Source: Deltaproteobacteria bacterium HGW-Deltaproteobacteria-13
Lineage (GTDB): Bacteria; Desulfobacterota; Syntrophia; Syntrophales; Smithellaceae
Assembly: GCA_002840555.1 (NCBI GenBank)
Contig: PHBJ01000001.1
Span: forward strand, 124,001 to 188,000
Direction: 5' to 3'
DNA: 64,000 nucleotides
Below the pieces are notes generated by a model that ran no database searches, was not told the DNA's origin, and worked only from the letters and a program-made list of their open reading frames with translations. This document shows positions 1-9,697 of the stretch, one piece after another; position 1 is the stretch's first letter, and every line of letters begins with the position of its first letter. Made by a program: the position numbers and the translations under genes.

Positions 1-1420
<1,420 letters not shown>

Positions 1421-1423
1421 GAA

Positions 1424-1487
1424 AATGTTCTAGGTTCAATGTTCAACGTTCAACGTTGATAGGAACATAGAACGTAGAACATAGAAC
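1424..1487. repeat. Imperfect palindrome built from GTTC/GAAC units
   Basis: The left half repeats GTTCAAYGTTCAACG-like units, and the right half repeats GAACATAGAACGTAGAAC, which is close to its reverse complement. The element fills the gap between atpC and atpQ inside the ATPase operon, so it would be transcribed as a long imperfect hairpin. No function is evident. It resembles the low-complexity GTGAATNGTGAA repeats seen in other gaps of this window (about 4008, 7509 and 19996). Confidence 0.6.
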
Positions 1488-1503
1488 TCTTGAAGGAGTG
1501 AGC

Positions 1504-1857
1504 ATGGTCGAAATAAGACGAACATCTAATGGGCGACGCCGGAAGATAGCCGATCACTTCACCGAGCAGGTTGCCAAAAAAGAAGCGCTGAGGAAGAGAG
1601 GCCTTCGGCACAAAGACGAAACCGTCTGGTTTGGTCTGGGTATGTTCGGAATCGTCGGATGGGCGGTGGCCATTCCCACACTGGTCGGAATCGCTCTGGG
1701 GTTGTGGATCGACCGCACCTGGCCCACCCGGTATTCCTGGGCGCTCATGTTATTAATCGCGGGTGTGATGGTCGGATGCATGAATGCCGCCTACTGGGTG
1801 AGGAAAATTCGCGGTAAAATTATCGAGGAAGATGACGATGATATCCAGCAGTCTTGA
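1504..1857 (+). CDS. atpQ: N-ATPase accessory subunit AtpQ (AtpI-like membrane protein)
   Basis: The 117-residue product has a basic soluble N-terminus (to about residue 45) and two hydrophobic segments, roughly FGIVGWAVAIPTLVGIALGL and YSWALMLLIAGVMVGCM. It ends in an acidic tail (EEDDDDIQQS). This is the layout of the ATPase_gene1/AtpI-like family, whose N-ATPase member is called AtpQ. AtpI-type proteins are thought to help assemble the c-ring. I use the ATG at 1504 because AAGGAG ends at 1498, five bases upstream. The in-frame GTG at 1498 lies within that ribosome-binding site. The 3' end overlaps atpR by 20 bases. Confidence 0.88.
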   Translation: MVEIRRTSNGRRRKIADHFTEQVAKKEALRKRGLRHKDETVWFGLGMFGIVGWAVAIPTLVGIALGLWIDRTWPTRYSWALMLLIAGVMVGCMNAAYWVRKIRGKIIEEDDDDIQQS

Positions 1858-2152
1858 CAAGGATAGTTTGCTTTTCTTAATAGCGGCTTTTACCGCCGGT
1901 GCGGCTTTCGGAGCGGTCTATTTTACCGCGCTGTGGCACACGGTGCGGCAACTGCCGTCCGCGAAGAGTCCCGCGCGTCTGCTGCTGATCAGTTATATCT
2001 TTCGCGTTGCGGCGGTGCTGGCGGGGTTTTATCTGGTGATGGGCGCGGGGCACTGGGAGAGACTCATCGCGGCCACACTGGGTTTTATCATTGTCAGAAA
2101 GATTTTGACATATCATCTGGGACCGCAAAATGCGGCCGGGGTGATTCACTAA
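1838..2152 (+). CDS. atpR: N-ATPase accessory subunit AtpR
   Basis: A small membrane protein of 104 residues with three predicted hydrophobic segments. It has the arginine-bearing stretches YFTALWHTVRQL, SYIFRVAAVLAGFYLV and LGFIIVRKI, which are typical of the AtpR family found only in N-ATPase operons. Its exact role is unsettled; membrane arginines facing the c-ring have been suggested. The ATG at 1838 has GAGGA eight bases upstream, whereas the ATG at 1832 is too close to it. It overlaps atpQ and lies 44 bases before atpB, in the order Q-R-B that defines N-ATPases. Confidence 0.9.
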   Translation: MISSSLDKDSLLFLIAAFTAGAAFGAVYFTALWHTVRQLPSAKSPARLLLISYIFRVAAVLAGFYLVMGAGHWERLIAATLGFIIVRKILTYHLGPQNAAGVIH

Positions 2153-2196
2153 ACATTGACGGCGGACAATAAAAACCGCCGGTCCGGAGAGTCGAT

Positions 2197-2922
2197 ATGG
2201 AAATTGTATCTCTCAATCAAATCAGTCCCGACCAGGTGGTCATCTGGAGCTATGGATTTATCATCCTGAACGTGACAATCCTCTATACCTGGCTGGTCAT
2301 GGGAATTCTGGTCATTGGTTCAATCCTGGTGACACGCAATATTTCTTCGGAAATGAATGTTTCGCGCTGGCAGCATTTTCTGGAAGTGATTGTTTCCATT
2401 ATTCGGGGTGAAATAAGAGAGATGACGAAAAAAGGCGCCGACAGTTACATTCCTTTGATCGGCACGCTTTTCCTATTTATCTGCACATCCAACGTGCTGG
2501 CTGTCGTGCCGGGATATGTCGCGCCGACATCGTCCATAACGACAACGGCGGCGCTGGCCACCTGCGTATTTATTGCTGTTCCCTTCTATGGCATTTCACG
2601 CAACGGCGTTCTTCATTATTTCAAGGAATATTTTCAGCCTACGTTTATTTTCTTCCCGTTCCATGTCATGGGAGAAATATCCCGGACGCTGGCGCTGACA
2701 GTTCGACTTTTCGGCAATATCATGAGTCATGAAAAAGTCATCGGAATATTGCTGGCGGTTACGCCTTTCCTGTTCCCGGTCGTCATGCAGATACTGGGGC
2801 TTCTGATCGGCGTCATTCAGGCCTACATTTTTGCGATACTTTCCATGGTTTATATAGCCTCCGCGCTCAGCGCCGAGGATGAACATCATGTTGAAGTGAA
2901 AAAAGAAACCGTTGCAGTATGA
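2197..2922 (+). CDS. atpB: ATP synthase F0 subunit a
   Basis: The 241-residue subunit a is a multi-helix membrane protein that forms the ion half-channels next to the c-ring. The fourth to fifth helix region contains LALTVRLFGNIMSHE, which holds the essential stator arginine and the conserved LFGN. A later helix, LIGVIQAYIFAILSMVYI, has the family Q-A-Y-x-F-x-x-L pattern. The protein ends in a charged tail after SAEDEHH. A GGAG-type ribosome-binding site precedes the ATG. The gene sits between atpR and atpE, as expected for this operon type. Confidence 0.96.
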   Translation: MEIVSLNQISPDQVVIWSYGFIILNVTILYTWLVMGILVIGSILVTRNISSEMNVSRWQHFLEVIVSIIRGEIREMTKKGADSYIPLIGTLFLFICTSNVLAVVPGYVAPTSSITTTAALATCVFIAVPFYGISRNGVLHYFKEYFQPTFIFFPFHVMGEISRTLALTVRLFGNIMSHEKVIGILLAVTPFLFPVVMQILGLLIGVIQAYIFAILSMVYIASALSAEDEHHVEVKKETVAV

Positions 2923-2953
2923 TAAATCTTTATAAAGTAAAGGAGGAGTTTTT

Positions 2954-3220
2954 ATGGATAAGGTAAGTCTCGTCGCGATGGCCTCGATTATCGGTGCGGG
3001 TTTGGCAATGGGGATCGGTTCGATCGGTCCCGGACTGGGCATGGGGCAGGCAATCGCCCAGGCGCTGGCCGCGATAGCCCAGCAGCCGGATGAGAGGAAT
3101 TCTCTAACAAGAACGCTTTTTGTCGGATTGGCTATGATTGAATCCATCGCCATCTACTGTTTTGTTATTTCCATGATTCTTATTTTTGCCAATCCTTTCT
3201 GGGGGTTCGTAATTAAGTGA
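2954..3220 (+). CDS. atpE: ATP synthase F0 subunit c (N-ATPase type)
   Basis: The 88-residue hairpin forms the rotor ring. Helix 1 carries the glycine motif GIGSIGPGLGMGQA, the polar loop is AQQPDERNS, and helix 2 carries the ion-carrying glutamate E63 in LAMIESIAIYCFV. Compared with the Na+-binding c subunit of Ilyobacter tartaricus, E63, S64 and Y68 match ligands E65, S66 and Y70. M30 stands where Q32 is, and I65 where T67 is, so the Na+ shell is incomplete and the coupling ion cannot be read off with confidence. The start has a strong AGGAGG about eight bases upstream. One ring is built from many copies, and the strong site fits high expression. Confidence 0.96.
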   Translation: MDKVSLVAMASIIGAGLAMGIGSIGPGLGMGQAIAQALAAIAQQPDERNSLTRTLFVGLAMIESIAIYCFVISMILIFANPFWGFVIK

Positions 3221-3232
3221 GGGGGATGATCC

Positions 3233-4003
3233 ATGCATATCGACTGGTTTGTTTTTTTAGCGCAGATTTTTAACTTCCTCCTGCTCATGTACCTGTTGAA
3301 ACGCTTCCTCTACGGGCGGATCATCAAGGCCATGGATGACCGGGAAACAAAAATTGCCGGGCGCTTTGCAGAGGCCGAAGAGCTGAAAGTAAAGGCCAAC
3401 GAGGAAGCCGAGCTTTATGAAAAGCGCAACCAGGTGCTCAATGAGGCCAAAGAGCAGATGCTCAACGAGGCCACGATGGCCGCCGACGCCAAGCGTAAGG
3501 AACTGATGGAAAAAGTGCGCCTGGAAGTCGATCAGGTGAAGACGCGCTGGCAGGATATGCTGGTTCGCGAGCAGGATGCTTTTTTCTACGATCTGCGGCA
3601 ACGGGCGGCCAAACAGTTATATGACACCGCGCGCAAAGCCTTGAGCGATTTGGCCGATGTGAAGTTGGAGGATCGTATCGTCGATGAATTTCTCCGACGG
3701 ATCAAGGCCCTCGATGAGGAAAAAAGCGTTCAACTCCGCAAAGCGATTACCGGCGGCGGCAATAAGGTGATCATTCAGAGCGCTTTCGGCATTCCCGCAC
3801 TGCGTCAGACTGAAATTGCGGAAGCCTTGAAAAAACAGATCACCAATGGTTTTACGATCCGCTACCTGGAGCAGCCGGAGATTGTGTCAGGCATTGAATT
3901 GCGGGTGAATGGACATAAAATTGCCTGGAGTCTCAATGAATATCTGGAGACGCTCGTGGAGAATCTGACTGAAACACTCCAGAAAGAGGCACACGCGGCT
4001 TAA
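3233..4003 (+). CDS. atpF: ATP synthase peripheral-stalk subunit b with delta-like C-terminal domain
   Basis: This 256-residue protein is well over the roughly 160 of a usual b subunit. An N-terminal membrane anchor (HIDWFVFLAQIFNFLLLMYLL) leads into a long charged coiled coil (about residues 30-140). The last 90 residues, from GGGNKVIIQSAFGIP through IRYLEQPEIVSGIELRVNGHKI to SLNEYLETLVENL, resemble the C-terminal domain of subunit delta. No atpH gene is present between atpF and atpA. Long b subunits without a separate delta are known for N-ATPases. The protein should bridge the membrane stator directly to the top of the alpha/beta hexamer. Confidence 0.92.
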   Translation: MHIDWFVFLAQIFNFLLLMYLLKRFLYGRIIKAMDDRETKIAGRFAEAEELKVKANEEAELYEKRNQVLNEAKEQMLNEATMAADAKRKELMEKVRLEVDQVKTRWQDMLVREQDAFFYDLRQRAAKQLYDTARKALSDLADVKLEDRIVDEFLRRIKALDEEKSVQLRKAITGGGNKVIIQSAFGIPALRQTEIAEALKKQITNGFTIRYLEQPEIVSGIELRVNGHKIAWSLNEYLETLVENLTETLQKEAHAA

Positions 4004-4041
4004 AGACGGTGAATGGTGAATCGTGAATGGGAAAAAACTTA

Positions 4042-4080
4042 CTGTCATTGCGAGGCGACTCTTGGGAGCCGCGGCAATCC
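4042..4080. repeat. Dispersed hairpin repeat, GTCATTGCGAGG...GCGGCAATCC type
   Basis: The arms ATTGC and GCAAT, plus inner GGC/GCC, fold around a short loop. Upstream, at about 4008-4032, are GTGAATGGTGAATCGTGAATGG low-complexity units. The element fills the 137-bp gap between atpF and atpA. Repeats of this wording are common in intergenic regions of deltaproteobacterial genomes. Confidence 0.6.
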
Positions 4081-4140
4081 AAATAGTTCAAGGCGAAGCG
4101 CGGCGGATAGAAAAATGGCAAAGATGTCAGGAGGCGAATA

Positions 4141-5736
4141 ATGAATCAAGAGGCAGAGGCTAAAAAAGTGGAAAATAAGGACTTACAAACCTTCCTGGAT
4201 GATACGTTTGATACCATGGGAAAAGTCCTGGACGAACAGAATCCCGAACTGCGGCAACTGGAAATCGGCACCGTGCAATTTGTCGGCCGGGATATTGCCA
4301 GAGTCAGCGGTCTGCCGCATATCCGCGCGGAGGAGCTGGTTCGCTTCGCGGGAAATTATATGGGGCTTGTTTTTAATATTGACCCGACGGAAATCGGCGT
4401 CATCCTGCTGGATCCCAGTGAGAATCTGCAAGTGGGATCGGAAGTGCAGCGCACCAAGCGCGTGCTGGATGTGCCGGTTGGGGACGGGCTTTTAGGACGG
4501 GTTGTCGATCCCCTCGGACGTCCCCTGGACGGTTTGGGCGAAGTCAATACCGTTATGCGTCTGCCGGTGGAAAGACCCGCGCCCGCGGTTATGGACCGCG
4601 CCCCGGTTGTCGTGCCCCTGCAAACGGGCATTAAGGTTATCGACGCGCTCATTCCCGTCGGACGCGGCCAACGCGAATTAATTCTGGGTGACAGAATGAC
4701 CGGCAAAACAGCCATTGCCATTGATACGATTATCAACCAGAAGGAAACGGGCATCATTTCTATTTATTGCGCCACCGGCAAGAAAAGCGCCGATGTGGCC
4801 AAGGTCATTGCCGAATTGCGCGATCACGGCGTTATGGGATCCTGTATCGTCGTGGTGGCCACGGGTGAAGACACACCGGGCCTGCAGTTTATCGCGCCGT
4901 ATGCCGCAACGTCCATGGGAGAATATTTCGTTGAGCAGGGACGTGATGTTTTGATTATCTATGATGATCTGACATCGCATGCCCGCGCTTACCGGGAAGT
5001 GTCGCTGCTTTTGCGTCGTCCTCCAGGGCGGGAAGCTTTCCCAGGCGACATATTCTATATTCACTCCCGTTTACTGGAACGCTCCACGCATATGCGGCCG
5101 GAATTGGGCGGCGGGTCATTGACCTCACTGCCGATTACCGAAACGGAAGCGCAGGACATGTCTTCCTACATTCCGACCAATCTGATTTCCATCACGGACG
5201 GGCAGATTTATCTCTCTCCGGTTCTTTTCAGCAAAGGTATTTTGCCTGCGGTGGATGTCGGTAAATCCGTTTCCCGCGTGGGCGGCAAAACGCAATTACC
5301 CGCGTATCGATCGGTTGCGGGCGATCTTCGGCTTTCCTACTCGCAGTTTGAAGAGCTGGAATCCTTCTCGCGTTTTGGCACGAGACTTGATGAAAGTACG
5401 AAGCGAATACTGGAAAGAGGCTGGCGCGTTCGGGAAATTCTCAAACAGGGACAGTACAAACCTCTGCGCGCCTCCGAACAGATTGCAAGTCTGTTGTCAG
5501 TAACCGGCGGCGCCCTGGATCAAGTTCCTATCGAGAAAATTCGCGAAGTGGAGGGGCATGTGCTGGAAGCGTTTAATCAGGAGCTTCCGGAATTGCGCGA
5601 ACGCATCGATTCCGGTAAAAAACTGGAAATGATCGATCGCGATTACATTATGGGAAAAATAAAACCGGCAATCGCGCCGTTTGAAGAGGCTGAGGAAGCA
5701 AATGCAAACAACGGAGTCCCTGAAAAGAAGAATTAA
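4141..5736 (+). CDS. atpA: ATP synthase F1 subunit alpha
   Basis: The 531-residue alpha subunit provides the non-catalytic nucleotide sites of the F1 hexamer. The Walker A motif GDRMTGKT lies at residues 183-190. The Walker B region is [31 protein letters not shown], which holds the conserved alpha arginine that contacts the catalytic site. The first 35 residues are an acidic, charged extension before the beta-barrel begins. A GGAGG ribosome-binding site precedes the ATG. The 3' end overlaps atpG by 35 bases in another frame, so the two are probably coupled. Confidence 0.97.
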   Translation: MNQEAEAKKVENKDLQTFLDDTFDTMGKVLDEQNPELRQLEIGTVQFVGRDIARVSGLPHIRAEELVRFAGNYMGLVFNIDPTEIGVILLDPSENLQVGSEVQRTKRVLDVPVGDGLLGRVVDPLGRPLDGLGEVNTVMRLPVERPAPAVMDRAPVVVPLQTGIKVIDALIPVGRGQRELILGDRMTGKTAIAIDTIINQKETGIISIYCATGKKSADVAKVIAELRDHGVMGSCIVVVATGEDTPGLQFIAPYAATSMGEYFVEQGRDVLIIYDDLTSHARAYREVSLLLRRPPGREAFPGDIFYIHSRLLERSTHMRPELGGGSLTSLPITETEAQDMSSYIPTNLISITDGQIYLSPVLFSKGILPAVDVGKSVSRVGGKTQLPAYRSVAGDLRLSYSQFEELESFSRFGTRLDESTKRILERGWRVREILKQGQYKPLRASEQIASLLSVTGGALDQVPIEKIREVEGHVLEAFNQELPELRERIDSGKKLEMIDRDYIMGKIKPAIAPFEEAEEANANNGVPEKKN

Positions 5737-6580
5737 AAGCGCCGGTGATTTGTTGTCGGTGGTCAAAACCATGAAGGCTTTGGCCGCCGTGAGCATCCGT
5801 CAATATCAGAAGGCCGTGGAATCTCTTGACGATTACAACCGGACGGTGGAGATGGGTCTGCAAATTGTCCTCAAGGAACGCATGGGTGCGATGACGCAAA
5901 GTAAAAACATGGCTGTAAAGCGCATGGGGGCCATAATTTTCGGTTCCGATCAGGGCTTGTGCGGACAGCTCAACGAACAGATCTCGGTTTATGCGCTGGA
6001 TTCCCTCAAAGAAGCCGGCGTAAAAAAAGAAAACCGCAAAGTGCTTGCCGTCGGCGCGCGCGTCGCGGATTATGTGGAAGATGCCGGACAGCCTGTAGAT
6101 GAATTGATGGCCACCCCCAGTTCCACGGCGGGCATCACTCCGCTGGTGCAGGAAATCATCATGGTTATTGAAGAGTGGCATTTTCGTAATAACGTTGATC
6201 ATTTTATGCTGTTCTACAACGATTATATCAGCGGCGCCAACTATCGCCCCTACCATGTTCAGCTATTGCCTGTAAGTCGTGACTGGCTTAAGGAGATGGC
6301 CCACAAAAAATGGGATTCCAAGTCCCTGCCTATTTTCCGGATGGACGGCAGCAAGATTTTTTCTTCGCTCATCAGGGAATATCTTTTCGTGTCGCTTTAC
6401 CGCGCGTTTGCCGAATCGCTGGCCAGTGAGAATGCCAGCCGCCTGGCATCCATGCAAAACGCCGAAAAAAATATTGAAGAACAAATGATGGATTTGAACG
6501 TGCAGTTTCACCGTACGCGTCAGATGACGATTACAGAGGAACTGCTGGATATTGTTGCCGGGTTTGAGGCGTTGAGTTAA
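5702..6580 (+). CDS. atpG: ATP synthase F1 subunit gamma
   Basis: Gamma is the central rotor shaft. The 292-residue product begins [35 protein letters not shown], the usual N-terminal shaft helix, and ends with the matching C-terminal helix near [20 protein letters not shown]. The central Rossmann-like part contains [16 protein letters not shown] choose the ATG at 5702, with GAGGAA five bases upstream. A frame-extended ATG at 5681 would add seven basic residues not expected in the family. It is the last gene of the operon, which agrees with N-ATPase order. The conserved MK at the shaft is present, but overall similarity to standard gamma looks modest. Confidence 0.94.
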   Translation: MQTTESLKRRIKSAGDLLSVVKTMKALAAVSIRQYQKAVESLDDYNRTVEMGLQIVLKERMGAMTQSKNMAVKRMGAIIFGSDQGLCGQLNEQISVYALDSLKEAGVKKENRKVLAVGARVADYVEDAGQPVDELMATPSSTAGITPLVQEIIMVIEEWHFRNNVDHFMLFYNDYISGANYRPYHVQLLPVSRDWLKEMAHKKWDSKSLPIFRMDGSKIFSSLIREYLFVSLYRAFAESLASENASRLASMQNAEKNIEEQMMDLNVQFHRTRQMTITEELLDIVAGFEALS

Positions 6581-6621
6581 AAATTGAACATCTATTGTCG
6601 ACAAGAAGGAAGGTGATCATC

Positions 6622-7506
6622 ATGGCAGTAGAAATGCACATTTGCGGTATATGCGCGTGGCGGAGGGAATGTCAGAAAAAGTTTAAATTAAGCAAGGATA
6701 AGGACTCCTTTGTCGGAAGCCATTGTCCCGACTACACGAGGGATCTGTCGATCAAGACGGTGGCTTCAGATGAGAACGAGGATGAAAAAGTAGCCATGGA
6801 CCGGATGGTCCAGGGGCAGGTATCCAAGTGGCGGCAACTGTTCGCCCGGGCTTCAAACCAGGGCCTTAAAATTGAAAATTTCAAAGGCGGGCCGATAATT
6901 ACTCTTTCGCGGGAACCGGGAGCCGGCGGAAGCGAAATTGCCAGAAAGCTGTCGAAAGCTTTAGGTCTTGATCTGATCGGCGGCCAGATTATTCAGCACG
7001 TTGCCGACAGCGCCAAGATGAGCAGAAAAGTGATAGAAGCTCTTGATGAAAAGGAAGTGAAGTTTCGGGACACCCTTCTTTTATCTCTCTTCGGAGAAAA
7101 TCGTCCCTGGCCGGGAGAATACCTGCAGCATCTGACCAAGGTGATCGGGTCTATCGGTATTTTTGGCAATGTCATTATTGTGGGCAGGGGGGCTAATTTT
7201 GTTCTGCCGAAAGACAGGATATTCAGGGTCAGAGTCATTGCTCCCATGGAACAAAGAATTAAACATTTTATGGAGGACAGAGGATATACAAAGGCTGAAG
7301 CGGAACAATATGTGATCAAAACGGAAAATAACCGCAAGGCGTTTGTAAGAAAATATTTTAATGCCGATGTCACGGATCCTAAACACTATGATATAATCGT
7401 CAACACGGAGAAAATATCATTGGGACAAGCGACGGAATCAATTATTTCGTCTTTCAACCAAAGAAGGAACCGGAAACGGCACGAGGCGGAATCGGTAAGT
7501 CAATAA
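6622..7506 (+). CDS. Cytidylate-kinase-like protein with cysteine-rich N-terminus
   Basis: The 294-residue protein has two parts. Residues 1-45 hold four cysteines in HICGICAWRRECQ and SHCPDY, spaced like a small metal site. From about residue 90 it matches the cytidylate-kinase-like family: the P-loop ITLSREPGAGGSEIARKL, then LIGGQIIQHVADSAKMS, IIVGRGANFVLP, and an Arg-rich lid around RKAFVRKYF. CMP kinase-like members transfer phosphate to small substrates, but the true substrate of this subfamily is not known. The start at 6622 has AAGGAAGG directly upstream; the longer frame from 6595 does not. It lies 41 bases after atpG and may be read from the ATPase operon. Confidence 0.8.
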   Translation: MAVEMHICGICAWRRECQKKFKLSKDKDSFVGSHCPDYTRDLSIKTVASDENEDEKVAMDRMVQGQVSKWRQLFARASNQGLKIENFKGGPIITLSREPGAGGSEIARKLSKALGLDLIGGQIIQHVADSAKMSRKVIEALDEKEVKFRDTLLLSLFGENRPWPGEYLQHLTKVIGSIGIFGNVIIVGRGANFVLPKDRIFRVRVIAPMEQRIKHFMEDRGYTKAEAEQYVIKTENNRKAFVRKYFNADVTDPKHYDIIVNTEKISLGQATESIISSFNQRRNRKRHEAESVSQ

Positions 7507-7508
7507 AG

Positions 7509-7619
7509 TGTGAATAGTGAAAAGTGAATAGGGAATAGTGAAAATGAATTGTCATTCCCGCGTAGGCGGGAATCCAGAAAAAGACAATGCTGGATTGTCC
7601 AATCAAGTTGGACAATGAC
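7509..7619. repeat. Cluster of three dispersed repeats between convergent genes
   Basis: First come low-complexity units GTGAATAGTGAA (7509-7550). Next is a hairpin with arms ATTCCCGC (7554-7561) and GCGGGAAT (7566-7573). Then comes a second hairpin with arms ATTGTCCAA (7594-7602) and TTGGACAAT (7608-7616) around the loop TCAAG. Both hairpins keep the flanks of the family seen at 9597 and 11157. They separate the kinase-like gene from the oppositely transcribed pseudouridine synthase and may act as a bidirectional end structure, though neither has a T-run. Confidence 0.75.
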
Positions 7620-7632
7620 AGTTGAAGCGCAG

Positions 7633-8634
7633 CTAAAGTTTCCGGTTGCCGGCGGTTGAATCAACCGGATTAACGCTTAAACGCAGCTGCGCGCACAGAT
7701 CGGTCATGTCATCCGGCATATCCGCTGTAAATGCGACCCGCTTGCGGTTGTGCGGATGAATAAAAGAAAGATGTGCCGCGTGCAAAGCCTGCCGGTTAAA
7801 TTCTTTCAGCCGTGCCTTCAACAGCGGATCAACAACAGCGCGGATTTTGGCGGAGTTTCCGTAAACGGCATCACCGATAACCGGATAACCGAGATCAGAC
7901 AAATGCACGCGAATTTGGTGCGTGCGTCCGGTTTTGATTTCCACCTCCAGCAGCGTTGCCACGCCGAAACGCTCGTTTACTTTCCAAAAGGTGAGAGCGT
8001 CCTTGCCCCGTTTTGTTCTTGTAGACATTTTTTTGCGATCAACAGTATGCCTGCCCACCGGCTTTACGATTTCTCCCTGATTGTCTTTCGGGTTGCCCCA
8101 AACCAGCGCCAGGTATTTTTTTTGTACATCATGCTGTTCAAATTGAGCAGACAGCTGACGATGCGCGTCATCCGATTTTGCCGCGACAATCAGGCCGGAG
8201 GTGTCTTTGTCGAGTCTGTGTACAATGCCCGGTCTCAGGACGCCGCCGATTCCCGATAAATCATGACAATGAAAGAGCAATGCGTTGACCAGCGTTTTGT
8301 CCGGGTTGCCCGGTGCCGGATGGACCACCATCCCGGCCGGTTTGTTGATGACGATAATGGCTTCGTCTTCGTAAACAATATTAAGGAGCATTTCCTGCGC
8401 TACGGCAGCCGCTTCCACCGGCGGCCTTTTGGTCAGGATAATCACATCGCCTTCTTTTAGTTTCTGGCTGACTTTAGGCACATTGCCGTTAACCAGGACG
8501 TCGCCGTTTTCAATAATACATTTAACATGCGAACGGGAAATGTCCGCGTCACTCTGCGCGAGATAGATATCCAGCCTCTGCCCAATCTGGCTTTTATCTA
8601 TCGTAAAACGTATTTTTTCCGATTGCTCGCTCAA
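7633..8634 (-). CDS. rluD: RluA/RluD-family pseudouridine synthase
   Basis: This 333-residue enzyme would isomerise uridine to pseudouridine in rRNA; RluD of E. coli acts on helix 69 of 23S rRNA. An S4-like RNA-binding domain occupies about residues 10-75 (GQRLDIYLAQSDADISRSHV...DVLVNG). The catalytic motif HRLDKDTSG spans 139-147, with the nucleophilic aspartate D142. Later come KTGRTHQIRVHLSDLGYPVIGDAVYG and AALHAAHLSF-like text. Length and domain order are those of RluD; RluA-type relatives lack the S4 domain. The gene stands alone on the minus strand. The gap to the next gene, 8635-8739, shows no clear structure. Confidence 0.9.
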   Translation of the reverse strand: MSEQSEKIRFTIDKSQIGQRLDIYLAQSDADISRSHVKCIIENGDVLVNGNVPKVSQKLKEGDVIILTKRPPVEAAAVAQEMLLNIVYEDEAIIVINKPAGMVVHPAPGNPDKTLVNALLFHCHDLSGIGGVLRPGIVHRLDKDTSGLIVAAKSDDAHRQLSAQFEQHDVQKKYLALVWGNPKDNQGEIVKPVGRHTVDRKKMSTRTKRGKDALTFWKVNERFGVATLLEVEIKTGRTHQIRVHLSDLGYPVIGDAVYGNSAKIRAVVDPLLKARLKEFNRQALHAAHLSFIHPHNRKRVAFTADMPDDMTDLCAQLRLSVNPVDSTAGNRKL

Positions 8635-8739
8635 GTTGTTACTCCTGCACTTCCCTCATTATGTCATACCGGTCGTAGATGACCTTTAGGTTACGAAAGC
8701 CGGTATCCTGTTTGCAATATTCAAGATCAGTCGCCATGT

Positions 8740-9525
8740 TTACTTCTCTTTTTTAAATAGATCATCACATGGACAGTGACCGTGCTTAACCCAGTAGCGA
8801 CTACAGGCTTTTAAACAGGCTTCATGATTTGGTTGGTCTGAAAACCAATCGATACCGTACCAACCGTCCTTAGTGGGGACCATAATCGGCTCATTCATAG
8901 TTTTTAACGGTGTACGGATGATGGTTTTGTATTCCTCTTGCGTCAGGCTGCTGTTAAATTCCTTTACCCTTTCTGCGGATATAACGCCCTGACGAACAAG
9001 TTCTTCTTCATCATTCATTGTATCGATAACCAGATTGATGTTTTTAAACTCAACGGGCAACTCTGCTAAACTAATTCGTTTCCATACTTTTCCATCTAAT
9101 TTAAAAATAACGTAAGGTGGATTAGGCCGTCCCCATTTGTTGTAGGCAAGCATCCCAACCGGCTTTGTAACGATATAAGTTGTACCGTTTATTATGTCCA
9201 AGGCAAGCAACTCCAAGCTTGAACGCCCAACATCTTCGCTGTATTCATCTTTCCATTTGATGGCTTTTTTTGTTTCCGGTAATGTAAAAGTTATAGAATG
9301 TTCCGCGATGCCCGGCCTTTGACCAAGTTCATGGCGTCCGCCATGTTTCTGCCATCGCTCCACAATGATTTTACTGCCGTCATGCAAAAGCACCTCTTCC
9401 TTCCAACTTGCCGTATCGCCAAATCCTAAAAAACCAAAAGCGTTATTTGTTAATCCGGTAAAGATAAAAGCAAGTACTAAATTCATGCCGAAGATAATTT
9501 TGTATCGCTCTTTTCCTTTTCTCAT
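8740..9525 (-). CDS. Unknown exported protein
   Basis: I do not recognise this 261-residue protein. A basic start (MRKGKERYK) and a hydrophobic stretch (IIFGMNLVLAFIFTGLTNNAFG) look like a signal peptide or anchor, so the rest is probably periplasmic. The mature part is mixed alpha/beta, with SWKEEVLLHDGSKIIVERW and two tryptophan-rich stretches near the end. It ends with a cysteine cluster, ACLKACSRYWVKHGHCPCDD, that could form disulphides or bind a metal. AGGAG lies seven bases before the ATG. Its neighbours give no functional hint. Confidence 0.6.
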   Translation of the reverse strand: MRKGKERYKIIFGMNLVLAFIFTGLTNNAFGFLGFGDTASWKEEVLLHDGSKIIVERWQKHGGRHELGQRPGIAEHSITFTLPETKKAIKWKDEYSEDVGRSSLELLALDIINGTTYIVTKPVGMLAYNKWGRPNPPYVIFKLDGKVWKRISLAELPVEFKNINLVIDTMNDEEELVRQGVISAERVKEFNSSLTQEEYKTIIRTPLKTMNEPIMVPTKDGWYGIDWFSDQPNHEACLKACSRYWVKHGHCPCDDLFKKEK

Positions 9526-9596
9526 ACCACGCTCCTGAGTTTATATTGAACAGATGAAAAGTATGATGCAATGAAACTTTTTAACTAAATAATTTC

Positions 9597-9660
9597 CTGG
9601 ATTCCCGCCTGCGCGGGAATGACACTTCTTTGTCATTACCCGGCTTGACTGGGTAATCCA
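9597..9660. repeat. Two dispersed hairpin repeats (ATTCCCGC and ATTACCC types)
   Basis: Arms ATTCCCGC (9601-9608) and GCGGGAAT (9613-9620) form the first hairpin, and ATTACCC (9635-9641) with GGGTAAT (9651-9657) the second. They are flanked by CCTGG and ATCCAGT. They lie between selA and the unknown exported gene, just past the selA stop, and could serve as a transcript end structure on the minus strand. They belong to the family at 7551, 7590, 11157 and 41849. Confidence 0.75.
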
Positions 9661-9697
9661 GTGTAGGGCACATTCCCCCAATGCGCCGCTTTCTTAA

